Assembly (NCBI GenBank): GCA_019095985.1
Contig: CM032665.1
Span: 34,989,927 to 35,053,926, forward strand
Length of the DNA stretch: 64,000 nt
Reading direction: 5' to 3'
Origin: Streblospio benedicti
Lineage: Eukaryota > Annelida > Polychaeta > Spionida > Spionidae
Within the stretch, counting starts at the first letter, position 1. The number at the start of each line of letters is the position of its first letter. Shown here one piece after another: positions 23,801 to 36,500 of this stretch. The notes under the pieces are model-generated. The model saw only the letters and a program-made list of their open reading frames with translations. It made no database searches and was not told where the DNA came from. Made by a program: the position numbers and the translations under genes.

Positions 23801-26057
23801 TTGGTTTCTAGATCGTTCTTTACAATGGCATATGCTTGCACCATCCTTCACGGACTACTTTCGCTTGATGCTCACTCATTTAGGTTTACCACAATGGCAA
23901 TATATTTTCACAGACATTGGCTTGTGTCCTCAATCGAAGGTAATCTTTAGAGAAAATTATGAATTTAGAATCTTTTTTGCCTTTACTTTAATATTATTAC
24001 GTTAATATACGATAAATATATTGATGACATTTGAGGGATTATTATGTCTGGGCAATGCGCTAATAGAAAATAGAATTACTTTTAAGCCCTGTCCATACCG
24101 CTACAACTGCATGCAACGCTATACGATGCAACGGTAGTAGGGAGTCGCAAAGAAAAACTGTTAAAACGTTCTGGTTACGATGGGGCTTCACCACACAGTT
24201 TTGACGATTCGTCATTAGAATGTAGCACACTAGCCTGCCGTATCCTGGCGAGTTTTTCATAAACTAAAGCAGTAGATACAGTTTTGAATATTATCGATTG
24301 GAGCACATGCATTTTGTGGATAAACACATTGCCAGAGTTACGTTAAAGTACAAATTCGTTACGTAATTAAGTCAAAGACGGCTCAACCGCCTCAACGCGA
24401 CCCAACGCACAATCGTAGCGGTGTGGACGGGCCTTTATAGTAATTAGGTTCTGAACATCTGGTTTTATGAAATTTAACATTTGTATTTCCAGCAATGGTT
24501 CAACATATATGGTCCAGTGAGATTATTGCTAGACCAACGTATTCTTGAGCTTCCTCAATCCGATGTAGAAGCAACTTCTACGAACCAATTAGATGTCAAT
24601 AGAGTGCTCAAAGGAAAAAATGACAAAAAGTATACAGTTTATTGAATTGAATTAAAAATGTTCTTCATTATGGCATTATTCCTTACATTTGTATAATTTT
24701 ATTAAGAAAAATAACTAAACTCCATAACTTATTTCATTTTAAATACTGGCCTCTGAACAGATGTTTGTTTGTGGTAACTGGAATGGTCATATTGACAATG
24801 AGAGAGCTGGATATGAGAACATTTGTGGTGGATATGCAATTGGCAGGCAGGCGAAATGATGAAGGGGAGTGGCTTCTAAAGTTTGCCATTGCAAATGATC
24901 TTGTAGGCAACCCTGTTTTTGAGAAGCAACTCAAATACATGTACTGAGTTACATACCAGCCTGGAGATGTAAATACTAGGATAAGACTTCCTTTTATTCA
25001 GACAAAGTTTCAGAAGGCACGTTACAAATGTAAAAGTCATCCTTTAAGAGGAGTGTACATACCAACACAGCTTGGTTGTCGGACGTTTTAAGGCTACTGC
25101 ACCATAAAAAAGCGAAAATTTGTCCCAAAAGTGAAGTTGTGGAATAGAAATCTATTTTAGTTTTTGACAAGGAACCAACATGGTTTGAAAACGTTTATAA
25201 AAATAAAGAAAATTTAAAAATTCAAAATTAAATCATTGAGAACATATTCACACAGCATAAAAGAACATTCCAAAACAAAAGGAGACCAAGCGGTGTGTAC
25301 CAAATACATAGAATTTTTTTATTTAAACACTGTTTTGTCAACTTGGGTGACGCTTTTCATGTATAATAGTGAGGAGGATATCAGATAAATGAACTAATTG
25401 CTTTACCAATAAGAGATGATTTGTTTTTTCAGAAAACCGATGACAAACCAACCTGTAAAGAAAAAGCAGTTGGTCCCATCAGCAAGGTAGATTTACTTTA
25501 TGGTTATAAATCAAAAGCTAATTTTTGCAAACAACAGATAATATATGCAAATCTAATTCTGTTATATTATGGGTTACTTTTAATTTGATCTAAAATTAAA
25601 GACATGTTTAGTTTTTACTCATACTAAAAGATATGATTGTATTCAGGATGCTATGTCAAACTTAAATTTAATATAGGATTTAGTAATTGCTTGAAGGATG
25701 TGTAAACTAAAATGAAGAATGGTTTCATTGTAATTTAGGACACCTCATAAGTACATTGTTATTTATAAGGAATGTGGACTCATGCCACTATTATATTGCA
25801 ACCATCTATATATAAAAGTGCTTTATATACTGAGAAAATATTTACAAAATGGTCAAAATAAAGGTTTTCTATCAAATTAGGTAATTCCCTGTATGTAGAT
25901 GAAAGACAGTTTTAAAATGTATCCTTAATTGACAAAATTTTCTCACTGTGTGTTTGAAACATTGCAAATCCTAGTTATTTATCTCCATTTGAATTTCAGA
26001 AGTTCAGGTCGAATTCCAATGCAAGGAAATTCACAGGCATACAAAATGGGACGGTGA
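20818..26057 (+). CDS. TPGS2: tubulin polyglutamylase complex subunit 2
   Basis: Nine plus-strand exons with matching phases: 20818-20884, 22231-22310, 22621-22708, 22814-22942, 23390-23491, 23776-23939, 24493-24629, 25433-25486 and 26000-26057. They encode about 292 residues (the human protein is 300). TPGS2 is a non-catalytic subunit of the TTLL1 tubulin polyglutamylase complex, which adds glutamate chains to tubulin in cilia and neurons. Matching motifs are RPLYDQLTLDVMK, ILNTWEQKHSC, DDIKNFYLTSNGLLLTWSVK, RSRIFELDPCEGNGKVCYVY, EVWFLDRSLQWHMLAPSFTD, YFRLMLTHLGLPQWQYIFTD and QSKQWFNIYGP. The C-terminus is a short basic tail. Intron 6 contains a MITE and intron 7 a LINE endonuclease fragment. 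AATAAA at 26510-26515 is a possible polyadenylation signal (low confidence). Confidence 0.93.
21385..21545 (+). mobile_element. SINE 3'-end fragment
   Basis: The stretch from about 21465 (GCTGGTGTATATGTAAAGTC through GCACATATACATTTA) resembles the tail of the tRNA-derived SINE at 36826-37165. Both share CTGGTGTA, AAGTCGCTAGA, GACTATAAA-like and AGCACAT.TACATTTA blocks in the same order. The tRNA-like head is missing here. It lies in TPGS2 intron 1. Confidence 0.5.
24085..24434. mobile_element. PIF/Harbinger-like MITE in TPGS2 intron 6
   Basis: This is a 350 bp element with terminal inverted repeats AGCCCTGTCCATACCGCTAC at the left and, complemented, AGGCCCGTCCACACCGCTAC at the right. TTA flanks both ends (24082-24084 and 24435-24437). 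It is more GC-rich than the intron around it. No transposase is present. The three-base TTA duplication suggests PIF/Harbinger, although the terminal sequence alone would not decide the superfamily. Confidence 0.6.
24740..25095 (+). mobile_element. LINE endonuclease fragment in TPGS2 intron 7
   Basis: This encodes part of an apurinic-type endonuclease of a non-LTR retrotransposon, spread over several frames. One reads ...VCGNWNGHIDNERAGYEN with the GDxNGHxG-like catalytic region. Others continue with RRNDEGEWLLKFAIANDLVG and, at 24950-25090, TYQPGDVNTRI. It resembles the endonuclease often annotated as craniofacial-development-protein-2-like in invertebrates. The copy is truncated at both ends and broken in frame. 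Confidence 0.65.
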
Positions 26058-27049
26058 AGTGGGTGGCACAAAGCCGTGGCTAAAGTCCGGGAGTGTTAAA
26101 ACTGAATGTGATAGATCGTAAAAAATGTAGTCTGCTACATCGGTCGCCAACTTAGTCGGTTTCATAACTAAGGAACTCCAAGAAAATCTAATCAAATACA
26201 ACAAAAGAGAACTTTGACTGAACTTTTGTCTTTATTATCAAAATAATTATAATACTGGTTCACAGTTATAAAACAATCTTTTAACCTACCCATATTTACA
26301 AATCTAGACCTTGTCAAACTCATAATCTTTTTAGAGTACTTTGGTTCAACAAGTTCACTTCTTGCATACACATGTTAGGAAAGATATTGTTCTTTATCAT
26401 TCATACACTTTGTAAATGGTCACTTAGTCTAATTCAACATTTTATAGGTATGAATATGTATCAATCAAACATTGCTTCTAAAAATTGCAATGTTCATGCT
26501 ATTAATCAGAATAAAAATTAATTATCGTTTTTAATGTCTACAAAACTAGAAATGTTCATCATCATTATATTTATACAGACATATGATAAGTTAGCACCAA
26601 GAATAATCAAGATAAAAATACTCAAATAGAAAAAGAAAAATATCAGTTGCACCAATTTAACGGAACGTGTTTTGTCACAATATTCCAGATTAGTTTAAGA
26701 GCTTTAACAAAAGGTTTTGATAATTATTAGATGTCTTGGACAAATTATCAATCATCAAAAGGATTTTTTGAAGTTATAAAAAACTACTATACAATGTGAC
26801 AAAACAAGTCTATAGGATAATGAATGCGAGATCCATGACTTCTTGTAGGTAAATGAGGAAAAAACGTCCCTTAGTGGTGTCGATCCAAATGGCTATGATC
26901 AAAATGAGAAAACACTATCTACATTTGAAAATACTCATTGGATTTCTTTTTATAAAAATGACATAACTAATTTTGTGATAAATTCATTTTACAATTAGCC
27001 ATAATATTTTCAAATCATTTACCAGACTGGGATACATGTAGTTAAATCT
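26058..27049. other. sequence downstream of TPGS2, nothing recognised
   Basis: AT-rich DNA after the TPGS2 stop codon. Apart from the possible polyadenylation signal at 26510, no exon, RNA gene or repeat was recognised. Confidence 0.35.
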
Positions 27050-27600
27050 CCCCAGACCAAGTCCGGAAGGAAATTTCTAGCTTTGCTTCTGTCCGCGTCT
27101 GTATTGTATGTCTGTATGTCTGTCCGAAATAAACAGGCTGATAACTCGAAGACTACTTGAGCTATTGATTTGCAAATTGAATATGTCTTGTTTGAGGAAA
27201 AATGTATCTCTCAAAAAATTTTGTTTGTACTTTGGCCTACTTTTAACGAACTTGTGCGTCAAGAAATAGGCCTTGTTACCACTCTACAGGGAGAAGTATT
27301 TGACCTGTGGTCACCAAACTTCATATTTAGCTTTATTGTACTACTCTCCAGAGCTGATTAGATTTTTCTGTACTTTATCCTACTTTTGATGAAGTTACGA
27401 TGTGTTTTTAAAAACTAATTATTATGAATTTGTGTTTATCTGTCTCCTGGGAACAGTTTATGACTTATCATTCACAAACTTGACATTTGGTATGTCTATA
27501 TCACTCTCCTCATGTGATTTTATGTTGAGTACTTTGGCCTACTTTTGAAAAATTTATGGAATATTCGAATAAAACTATGTTATTCAAAAGTAGTTCCCAT
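27050..27600 (+). repeat. dispersed repeat of the TGTCTGTCCG type
   Basis: This begins with a TGTCTGTATGTCTGTCCG stretch and repeats the theme ...ACTTTGGCCTACTTTTGA(A/T)GAA(A/G)TT three times at intervals of roughly 100-170 bp. It resembles long non-coding dispersed repeats common in marine invertebrates. A comparable phrase set (CCGTCATTCCGTCCTTCCGG, then CTCAAATTTGGCATG) is at 50017-50180. No protein is encoded. Confidence 0.4.
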
Positions 27601-27949
27601 AGTCAATTCTACACAGACAAATCTTTGAGTATATAATCATGCGAAAGATTAATCACAAAATTAATCATGTCATTTTTGTATTTCTAAATTTTCTTGGATA
27701 AATATCTTCTATTAAATAATTTACTACATTCTTCTTTGCAATAATAGACACTAACTGCAAAAAAAATGGCGAGATCAATAAGATAATTTAGAATCCAGTT
27801 CGTCATGACCTGGGAGCCTCATAAACGTTACATCCTTGACACAATGTATTTCTCTGGGATCAATGATACACATTGAAGGTCTTTAAAATTGTGGCTCTTG
27901 TTTCCTCCCATAGGTGGACACATGCATGTTACATTTATGCTGGTCATTG

Positions 27950-29590
27950 CGAGCTGGATAATAAACCATGCAGTAATACATGGGCCCCAGCATCAATAAA
28001 GGGTTATATATACTATATTTACTATACAAAACTATTCTTATTCATATGTAGATTTAAATATGAAAGGGTAACTAACTTATGAAAGGGAGCCAGGACATCC
28101 GTTTTCAGCTAGATTTATGTTCTACATGTAGTATATATACTTTATCACTTCACATTATTAAAATAAGCCACATTCATTTGCAGTCACAGTGTAAATATTT
28201 CCATTTTTTTGTTCAAGTTTACATTAATAATTGGTGAAATCACCATTAATACAATTCCTACTGTCTAGTCAATACTGTGTAAAACTGTGTTATACCATGT
28301 CTAAACTAGAATTAATGCATATAACTAACAATTATTAGAGAAATATACAACAAAATTTGCAAAACTTACCTATTTAAATAACGTATCTTAACACCTATCA
28401 CTGAGGTTGCACCTTATATATGCTTAATAATGTTTATTTGTTGTTTTTGGTTTCTAATTTTAATTTTGAATAGTATATATTTTCCCTGAAGAGGACACTA
28501 TTGTGTTGAAACGTAGGAACTATTTAATAAGGAACTATTTAATAAAACATTGTGAAATTTCAAAATTACATTTTCCTATGATTCAAGATAAGTCTCCACA
28601 AAAATACAGAATCTGACAAAAAACAATTATGAGACCATCTGTAATGTCCAAATTAAAACAACTTGCATATCAAGGTTACATTGTGGATGACATTTGATTT
28701 AATGTATTTTTGTGACATAGTATAATATACAATATGAGTAACACATTAGCACATGATATACGGGCCTGATCAGTCACTTTTACAAATGATCCACTTAGCC
28801 ATGACTCCGTACGGCAAAAAATAAATAAACTTTTTAGTAATTAATTAATTAATTTTAAAAGTACATGAACCGGTTCATCAAAATGTCTTCGAATAGACAT
28901 TCAACCAAATAAAATATCAAACTTGCATACATTTCAAGTTCTAAAGTGGATTAAATTGATAGAAAATAGCCAAATATTCTGTCACCCTGTCAGTTAAGTC
29001 TGGTTGTCACGGTACAGTAGATGTTTCTTGTTATAAAACGATGTCTGCAATAATTTCATTCTCTTGAATAAAAACCTGTGTTGGAGAAGTACGAGTAACA
29101 AGTAATCAACATTTATTAAAAATGCATAAACATATAATGCAAACATATATCACACATATTTACAATTACAAACAAGTGATTATCCCAGATTTATTAATCT
29201 TGATGAGATTGATAACCATGAACTTGTAGATCTAGTCTTGTGAATACTATAAAAGAATTAAGAACATCATGAACGTGCTACGTCACGGAGTTTCCGACGA
29301 CCTGGGTCAATACGCTGGACCGGGTCGTGGCTAAGTGGATCAAATATTACACAAAGTCTACCATAGTCTACAAAGTAATATATTTACCAATGTTTAATCA
29401 ATAATGATTTCAATAATGTGAAGTGATACCAGAGGATAAATCCAGCCTAAAATGGATGCCCTGACTCATATTGTTCGTAAGTTAGTTACCCCATCAGTCT
29501 ACATGAATAGAATATTAAATATAGTACCCATGCCTCCAACCCCACAATGCTGGGCCCCATACAGTAATACTGTTTACATGTGAACTTCTC
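27950..29590. mobile_element. 1.6 kb inverted-repeat element with hammerhead-like core
   Basis: Two arms of about 200 bp, diverged but clearly related, lie at about 27950-28170 and, inverted, 29375-29590. Shared blocks in order include GTAATAC.TGGG.CCCAGCAT, GGGTAACTAACTTA, GGACATCC.TTTTCAGCT.G and ATCACTTCACATTATT. A second inverted pair of about 20 bp, TGATCCACTTAGCCA.GAC, lies inside at 28787 and 29342. At 28486-28511 a hammerhead-like core is present (see finding). No protein coding was recognised. Penelope-like elements are known both for inverted terminal structures and for hammerhead motifs, so this may be a non-autonomous relative. Confidence 0.5.
28486..28512 (+). ncRNA. hammerhead-ribozyme-like core
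   Basis: CTGAAGA (28486-28492) is followed by a short hairpin (ACAC at 28495-28498 pairing with GTGT at 28503-28506) and GAAAC (28508-28512). This is the conserved CUGANGA, stem II, GAAA layout. Stems I and III were not firmly paired, so catalytic ability is unproven. Confidence 0.35.
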
Positions 29591-30177
29591 AAAAAAGCTC
29601 TTTCTAAATTACGAGGTTGTCTTCAGTTTTAATATATAAAGTATGTGAAACTATTTTTATTGGATGTTTTGATTCTTCTCTTAAAGTAAACTGTTGACGG
29701 TGTTGAAATGTAATAACCATACACAAGCATAAACAGACCATCCTTGTGTAAAAACACCTAAAATTTGATGGAATCAAAATCTGGACATTAAAATTTCAAA
29801 TCTAACCAGACATTCATTGAAAGGTTCACCCCTAAATCAATATTTCAACGTTAATAGTCCCTGGGCTTTTGGGTGGTTACTGTGGTCATGTGCAGTGTCT
29901 TCTCCCAATAATATACGTCAACAATTTATCCATCAGCAAGGCACTTCGTAAATTCACAGTTCACGAATATGCAGTTCTGTAGACCATTTCTTTAAATAAG
30001 ACTGATTTGTTGTACATTTTAAAAACTACTATCCAACTGCTGATCAAGATCTGATATCCACTTCAATGGCAACGAATGTTTAGGCATAATTTTACTGTAA
30101 CAGATGCATCCTAACAACATAATGCATAATTGTATATATGTTCACAAATAATTACATCAGATTGTTGTGACTAAGTA

Positions 30178-30585
30178 TTACACGATCTTTATTTGTCCTG
30201 TACTTACTTGACGGCATTGATCCATGAAATGGCCAAATTTTTTGCAGCGTTTGCACGGGTTTTTCTTCAAAAATTCTGCAGCTTGAGGACAGTCAACTTT
30301 CCTATGAGCTTTTTTACATATGATGCATTTGTTTGAACAGTCAATTCTTAAATGACCTAGCTCACCACAGTTGAAACAGGCATTTGCTTGTCCTGATTCT
30401 TGAGTACGGACTGGACTCTCCTTTCTTCTATGAAACTCAATTCCCAAAAGAGGCGTGATACTCTCATTTTTCATATGAGGCCCACCAATCTCCTTTCGTT
30501 TAGGACAGTGAGCTCTCATATGAGGCCCGCCACAGGTGTAACAGCCATCTTTTTTACGATCTACTTTTCTTCGTTCTGCTGGTCT
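30178..30585 (-). CDS. terminal exon with four CCHC zinc knuckles
   Basis: This last exon of the Tudor gene encodes four knuckles: CYTCGGPHMRAHC (C-X2-C-X3-H-X4-C), CFNCGELGHLRIDC, CIICKKAHRKVDC and CKRCKKFGHFMDQC. A fifth, CANCYTYGHLSKKC, is in the preceding exon 31487-31375. Such knuckles usually bind single-stranded RNA. After the last one the sequence CAA|GTAAGT is a perfect splice donor. The real transcript might therefore leave the frame here, with the stop at 30178-30180 used only by read-through transcripts. Confidence 0.75.
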   Translation of the reverse strand, partial: RPAERRKVDRKKDGCYTCGGPHMRAHCPKRKEIGGPHMKNESITPLLGIEFHRRKESPVRTQESGQANACFNCGELGHLRIDCSNKCIICKKAHRKVDCPQAAEFLKKNPCKRCKKFGHFMDQCRQVSTGQIKIV

Positions 30586-33500
30586 CTAAAAAATAAACTT
30601 TTTCTTTGAGTTGCTGTATTAGTTATACTTTTATAATCAGGCTAAATCTCGCATGCTTTCTTTCGACATTTATTCAAAATCACACTAAAACATACATACT
30701 TATTACGGTAGAAATAATCCACATTTCTGTAGCTGTACACTGTACATTTGAGCAAGAGTCAAAAACTTGACAACAATGATATGTGTATTTATGCCTCATC
30801 AATTTTAAAGTGCATACAAACTGCTATTGGCGCAGTTATGCCTCGTGTACACAGAATTTTGTTTCAGTTGTCATTTTTGATCCATAAGGATGAAATGTGA
30901 TCCAGGGAATAACATTGTATGCTCCATGTGTGCTTGAGAACAAATCCAAGTGTGCATGTATAATTCTTTTTTTTTTTTTATCATATAACTTGAACGAACA
31001 TGTCAGCATATCAAATGTCACAAAAGAATATAACAAAAAGTACATATTACAATGCCAGAAAGCAGTGGATGTGATTTCATTATGATTATGTAAGCAAGAG
31101 TTTTTTTTTTAAATTTTAGATTACACATGTAAATTTTTGAACATCAGTTTATAATTAAATGGTGTAAATATCTACTACGGTTGGAACTGCTTAACTCGAA
31201 CATGAAAGGATAAGAAAATAAATTTTGGCTATCCAAAATTTTAAGTCATCAAGTGAATTCTTACATAAACTGTCTTGAAAAGAAATGTCAGTTTTCCCAC
31301 AAATTCTACTTATTAGTTTGAGATAAACAGGTCCAAATGCAATATTAGAATATTCACTTAACTGAATTGCATACCTGAACATTCAGATGGTTGGAATATT
31401 CATCTAACGGCTTTGGACATTTTTTAGACAGGTGCCCGTATGTGTAGCAGTTAGCGCAATAAAAATCCTTCAAGTCTGAAGACAAATCTGAAAGTTACAA
31501 TTAGACATATGTTTCATACTCAACTCTATAAATGTGCATAGGCTATCTTTTAACTTCTGCGGTTTTTAATTAGCTCGCTGTAAATAATGTTGTAAGCATA
31601 TAACACTTATGAACAATGAATATCTTTGTTGGCTATACACTCTGGGTATCTAAAGTGATTTTCTGAGAGCTGTGCAAAAACCTTAATTACTATCTTTTCT
31701 AACTTTTGTGTCCTTTGATCTTGCATTTCTTTTTTTATGACCATAACTGCATGCACAGTGTTGCATACACAGACTATTCAGTGACCAGGTTCAACAAACC
31801 TCTAGGTTGTGTATCCTTTAAATCTTTATCTCTATTGCGACCCCTGCGTGGCTTTGTGGACCTTTTCTTTTTAACAGACCTGAAAATGTAAAAAAATGGA
31901 AATAAAGGTAAACGTATGAGTCTATCATCCACTTTATGCTTACACCATGTCACACTGTTATCCTTCTCAACTCCCTGGGGCGCAGTTTTAGTACATTGCT
32001 GCCTTGGTTTAAACATATTTATTGAACAATATGTACAATTTGGATTAGTGAATAGCTAAATTACGATACAAGCCTTCTCCAGCAAAAAAAAAAAAAAAAA
32101 ATAAGAAAAAATAAGAAAGTAGAACATTCACGCACTCGTTCATACATATGCTGCATAAATAATAATATACTGTTTTATAATAATATATAATATAATATAC
32201 TGTTTGATAAAATTTACTAAAATCTTAGAGTCCTAAATCAAATCTTTTACAGTTCTTATCATAATCAAATTCATCATATCCTTCAAGTAACATTTTGGTA
32301 GAAATTTTCTATATTGAAATTGTCATTGAGTGCTTGAAGTAAAACGTATCTGATATCATAATAAAGTGGGCAATTTCAAAGAAAGTGTTCATTATTTTAT
32401 AAATTGTGACCACAAGGACAAGCAGGAGAATCAACTACATGCAGTTTATGTAAATGACCATTGCTGCCTTAGTGCTTATCACTCACATTCGCATTCACTT
32501 GTCTCATCTGCTCCCATTTATTGTGTAGGTGTCACACAGCGATGAGTAACCAACTACAGAGGAGTTTGATTCACACATCGCCTGACCCAACGGGCAATGA
32601 AAATCACTACCTTCTGGTCACAAGTCAATCCATTCACCCACAAAAGAATAATAGAGTACAAAAATAAAGATGGTGAACTTACAACCAAAAAATGTTTCTA
32701 TGAGCTGGAAAAAATAATGGTATTCTGGAAAACGTCTTGTAAAACCATATATCAACGTTTATCAAAAACCTAATCATCTCCAAAGTCTGATTCAAAATAG
32801 ATCTACCACAACCCCAAAATAGTCAGATACCCACCTTGGCTTTTTTGGAGCTGATGCTGTATCAGGCATGTTTGTAGTTTCATCTACATTCTGCAAGAGA
32901 ACTCAATTTTAAAAAATAATTCTATAATTAGTGTGCATCATGTTAGCAACACGCTTGATATAGCCTCAACAAATCAATCTTGAGAATAATAAAATTACTT
33001 GTCTTCCAAATTTGATGGGATGAGAACCCTTTGAAGAATTGTATTTTTCAACAAGAACCAAAATGTAACTTTATAACTACATTGTGTTTAAAGAGTAAAA
33101 ATAAAGATTATGAACTTCTTAATAGTATTCATAGTATTTAATTTTGGAGCGCAATAAATCATACTTCTGCAACCATCGACCCACCAATTCTTTTTTGTTT
33201 CACATTTTAAACCAAAGCCTCTTAAGAGTCTTCTGATATATAATACCCAAACCCTTTTGGGTTGGTAAAACTATACACGTAAGTTGTAGGCTATGAATTG
33301 AGATGACGTTGAGATCCCGCTTCACACCATTTGCTAACCTAATCAATTCTTATACCTATGATAAACCGGCATCCATTGTATGAAGAGCAAGTGTAAAGTT
33401 GTTCGAGCTTATTTCAACCGAACTTACAGATCTTGCAGAATCTCCAGACAACTCAGTTACATACGCAGATTGTATTGACGTAAAGATATTTATGTTGCGC

Positions 33501-36500
33501 GCACTTCCAGAGACGCCAAACGTTATGCGTGATACGTCAGTTCTGCTACCTTACATCATTCGTTCACCATTGTCCTTAATGAAGCTCTTTTTGTAGTATA
33601 TTTTTAAAGTAAATCAGGGTAGTCACAGGATTTTCATTTCCATATTCCTTGATTTTTCCCAGATTTTTCCCAGATTCAATTATAATTTTCCCTGATTTTT
33701 ACGAACCAAGAAAGAACACAAAAACCATTAAAGCAAATATTTTATTTAAAGCTTCCTTGAAAAATAGATTCTTGGAACGAATTCCTTGGAACAGTCAGTT
33801 AATCAGAACCATGCTTTTGATAAAAGCTTTATATACAGAATTATAATCACGGACAGATTTTTTTACCCATATAAAATTCCCTGATTTCTCCCTGATTTTC
33901 CCCCCCAAAATCAAATTCCCTGATTTTTCCCTGCAGGGAATTTTTTGGGGAGATTTTCCCTGTTTTCCCTGATTTCCCTGATCCGTGGATACCCTGTAAA
34001 TGCTATTTTGTGGTGTAAAAAAGTTTTCATTTTTTACTAGCCCAGCATATATGGTGTGTATATCTGAATGTTTAAAGAAGATGTCAGAGATCTATATGGA
34101 AATTGTGTCTTTGACTTCAAGAGTGACTTCCAAAGAAGAGCAGACAGTGAGAGGACATAACCTAAGCTAAGGGTTTGGGCCTTAAGCAAGTGCTTATCTA
34201 TACATACAGCTAAACCTCGATTTTACGTGGACATTGGGGTCCATACTTCGAGAACCGCGTTAACCCCGAAAGCTCGTTATGGCCATAGTTAACGGGCTGC
34301 ACTGTCATTGGTCGAGATCGCGTAGTGTTAGACCTTAACGCAGAAATCATTGAACATGTGCGCAGCAAGTTTCCTTGTGCGCCATTATGATTGCCTCGAA
34401 GGTAAACAACTTGCATTAAGGGTATTTTTGACAACATTTTCATACATAAGGATATATAATATAAAAAAATGGGGTTCACGGTCAATCCGCGTTACACAGA
34501 AATTCATGCAAAATCGAGGGGCATTATATCGAGGTTTAGCTGTATTATACTATTTTTATAGCTACAGAATCAAGTTTGCCATTGATACATTTAATTGTAT
34601 ATCGTATTTTCTAAATTTTACATGTAAGCATACAAAAGGATAAAAAAGATTACGAACTTCTTCATGCCACCCACAATCTGAGTCATCATCTTTGGTGTCG
34701 ATTCTTTCCTGAGGAGCATCTTCTTGCCAGCCACAGTTATTGTCCATCGTAGAATCATTGATCACGTCCCACTGCTGCTCTTCTGTCTCCATCTATTAAC
34801 AGCTTATCAGTTATACATCATGTTAACCCATGAAGTTAGAACATTTTTACATCTCCAATCAGCAATTTTATATATAATTACATTGTTAAAATGCTGTCTA
34901 ACCCGGCGCCTATTTGACTGTAGGCTACAATTTTGGCAGAGGCTGCAAAACAAGGAAATACGCTATATATGATTACATTATTACCTGTAGATGTTCAGTT
35001 TTGTCCACTTGTGGCTCAATTTGCTGACAAACCATATCATTGGAACTCACGGCTAGTGAAAGAAAAATCAGAAATTCGATAAAGCCTTGGTAAGATTTTT
35101 TTTAAACTTTTTTTTTCTTCATGTTAGATCATAATAGAGTTTAAGTATGATGATATTTACTGATATAATACCCAAATTTATATTACCGGCATTATATATA
35201 AGATTATTGAGTGGATCGCCACAGCCATCGTATGTGAGGGTGACAAAGTGCTTCCCATTCTCAACCATCACCTGTATAAAACATGACGACTTTACTTCTA
35301 CACCAGTTATTGGCCATCTTGTCTAATACTATTATATTCCCTCGCAACTCTAACTACAGCATTCCACGCATGTACTGTTAATTTTGTACTAACTCACACT
35401 TTCAACTGCCTGAATTACAATTAATGTATTTTGTGTTAATAAAACAAAACAAAGCAACGTGCAACCAGTTAGAAATGAGTTTGACTCAATATGCAATCAA
35501 CATGGCTATGGAAGCATAAGTTATAAAGCGGTGAGTGGCTATCATTAGGAAAATAATTTACTTTTCTGGCAATACTCACATTGCGAGCATGCACTATCTT
35601 GCCTTTCAATTCTTTTTCAAATACTTGCTTTTCCTCTACAGCAAACCGAGAAAAAGTGCGACTTGCAAGGCTACAACAGAATGCCTGAAAAAATCACATA
35701 ATAACCGTTACTTCTTTGAAATATTCTCACCATGCATTAACCATGGCAATCATTGCTCTTTGAAATTATTGAAAAGGTATTCCTCAACAAATAGTACCTG
35801 GCATGGAAAGTGGTCCATGTCAAACTTTTCCAACAGCTCTTTTACATCTACAATGCTGTATTTGGAGACGGTGCCATAATCAACTTCTCTAACGTTTACC
35901 TAAAAATTTGAAAATATCTTCTATCATTTAATGTACATCTCCAGTCATCGTTATAAATAGCTAAATGTACATTTAATCAAATGAAATTCTTATTTAAAAA
36001 CAAAACAAGCACTGTTACAAATTTCCACCCCAGATTGTAAAGAGATGGCCTATAAAGTAGCATGTTATGTGTTTTCACTTAGATTGTTATGCCAGAAATT
36101 ATCAGGTTTGTGATGCACGTGGCTCTAATCAGAGAAACTAGACTTTCTGTCGGCAAATATACTAATTATAGAACAAGTGTGTTTAGAACATTTGATTAGC
36201 TTTTAATAAACAGCCAACGTGAGTCGTGGCCGGGTAAAAGTCTTGATATTACCATTTAACTAGGAAACTAATGTGGTCAGATATTACTGACAAAGGCTTG
36301 TGAAATTAGTACATTTACCGATGCTGGTTTGCTCTATGTATTCTTGATTCCGATTCTGGTGCTTGTATTCTTATGTTTGGATACCATGTAAATTGATGTA
36401 AAAGAGAATATATATGGATTAAAAAGAATAGAAGCTTAAGGACTGTTGTTTAATTATATAAACAGGCTTCTCTTATGAGCCTAAAGCAGAAGAGGGTGGT

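Noticed and set aside
26058-30177. Possible CRISPR-like or other array of regularly spaced repeats
   Set aside because: Repeated phrases here are few, diverged and inverted, not regularly spaced. The window is animal DNA.
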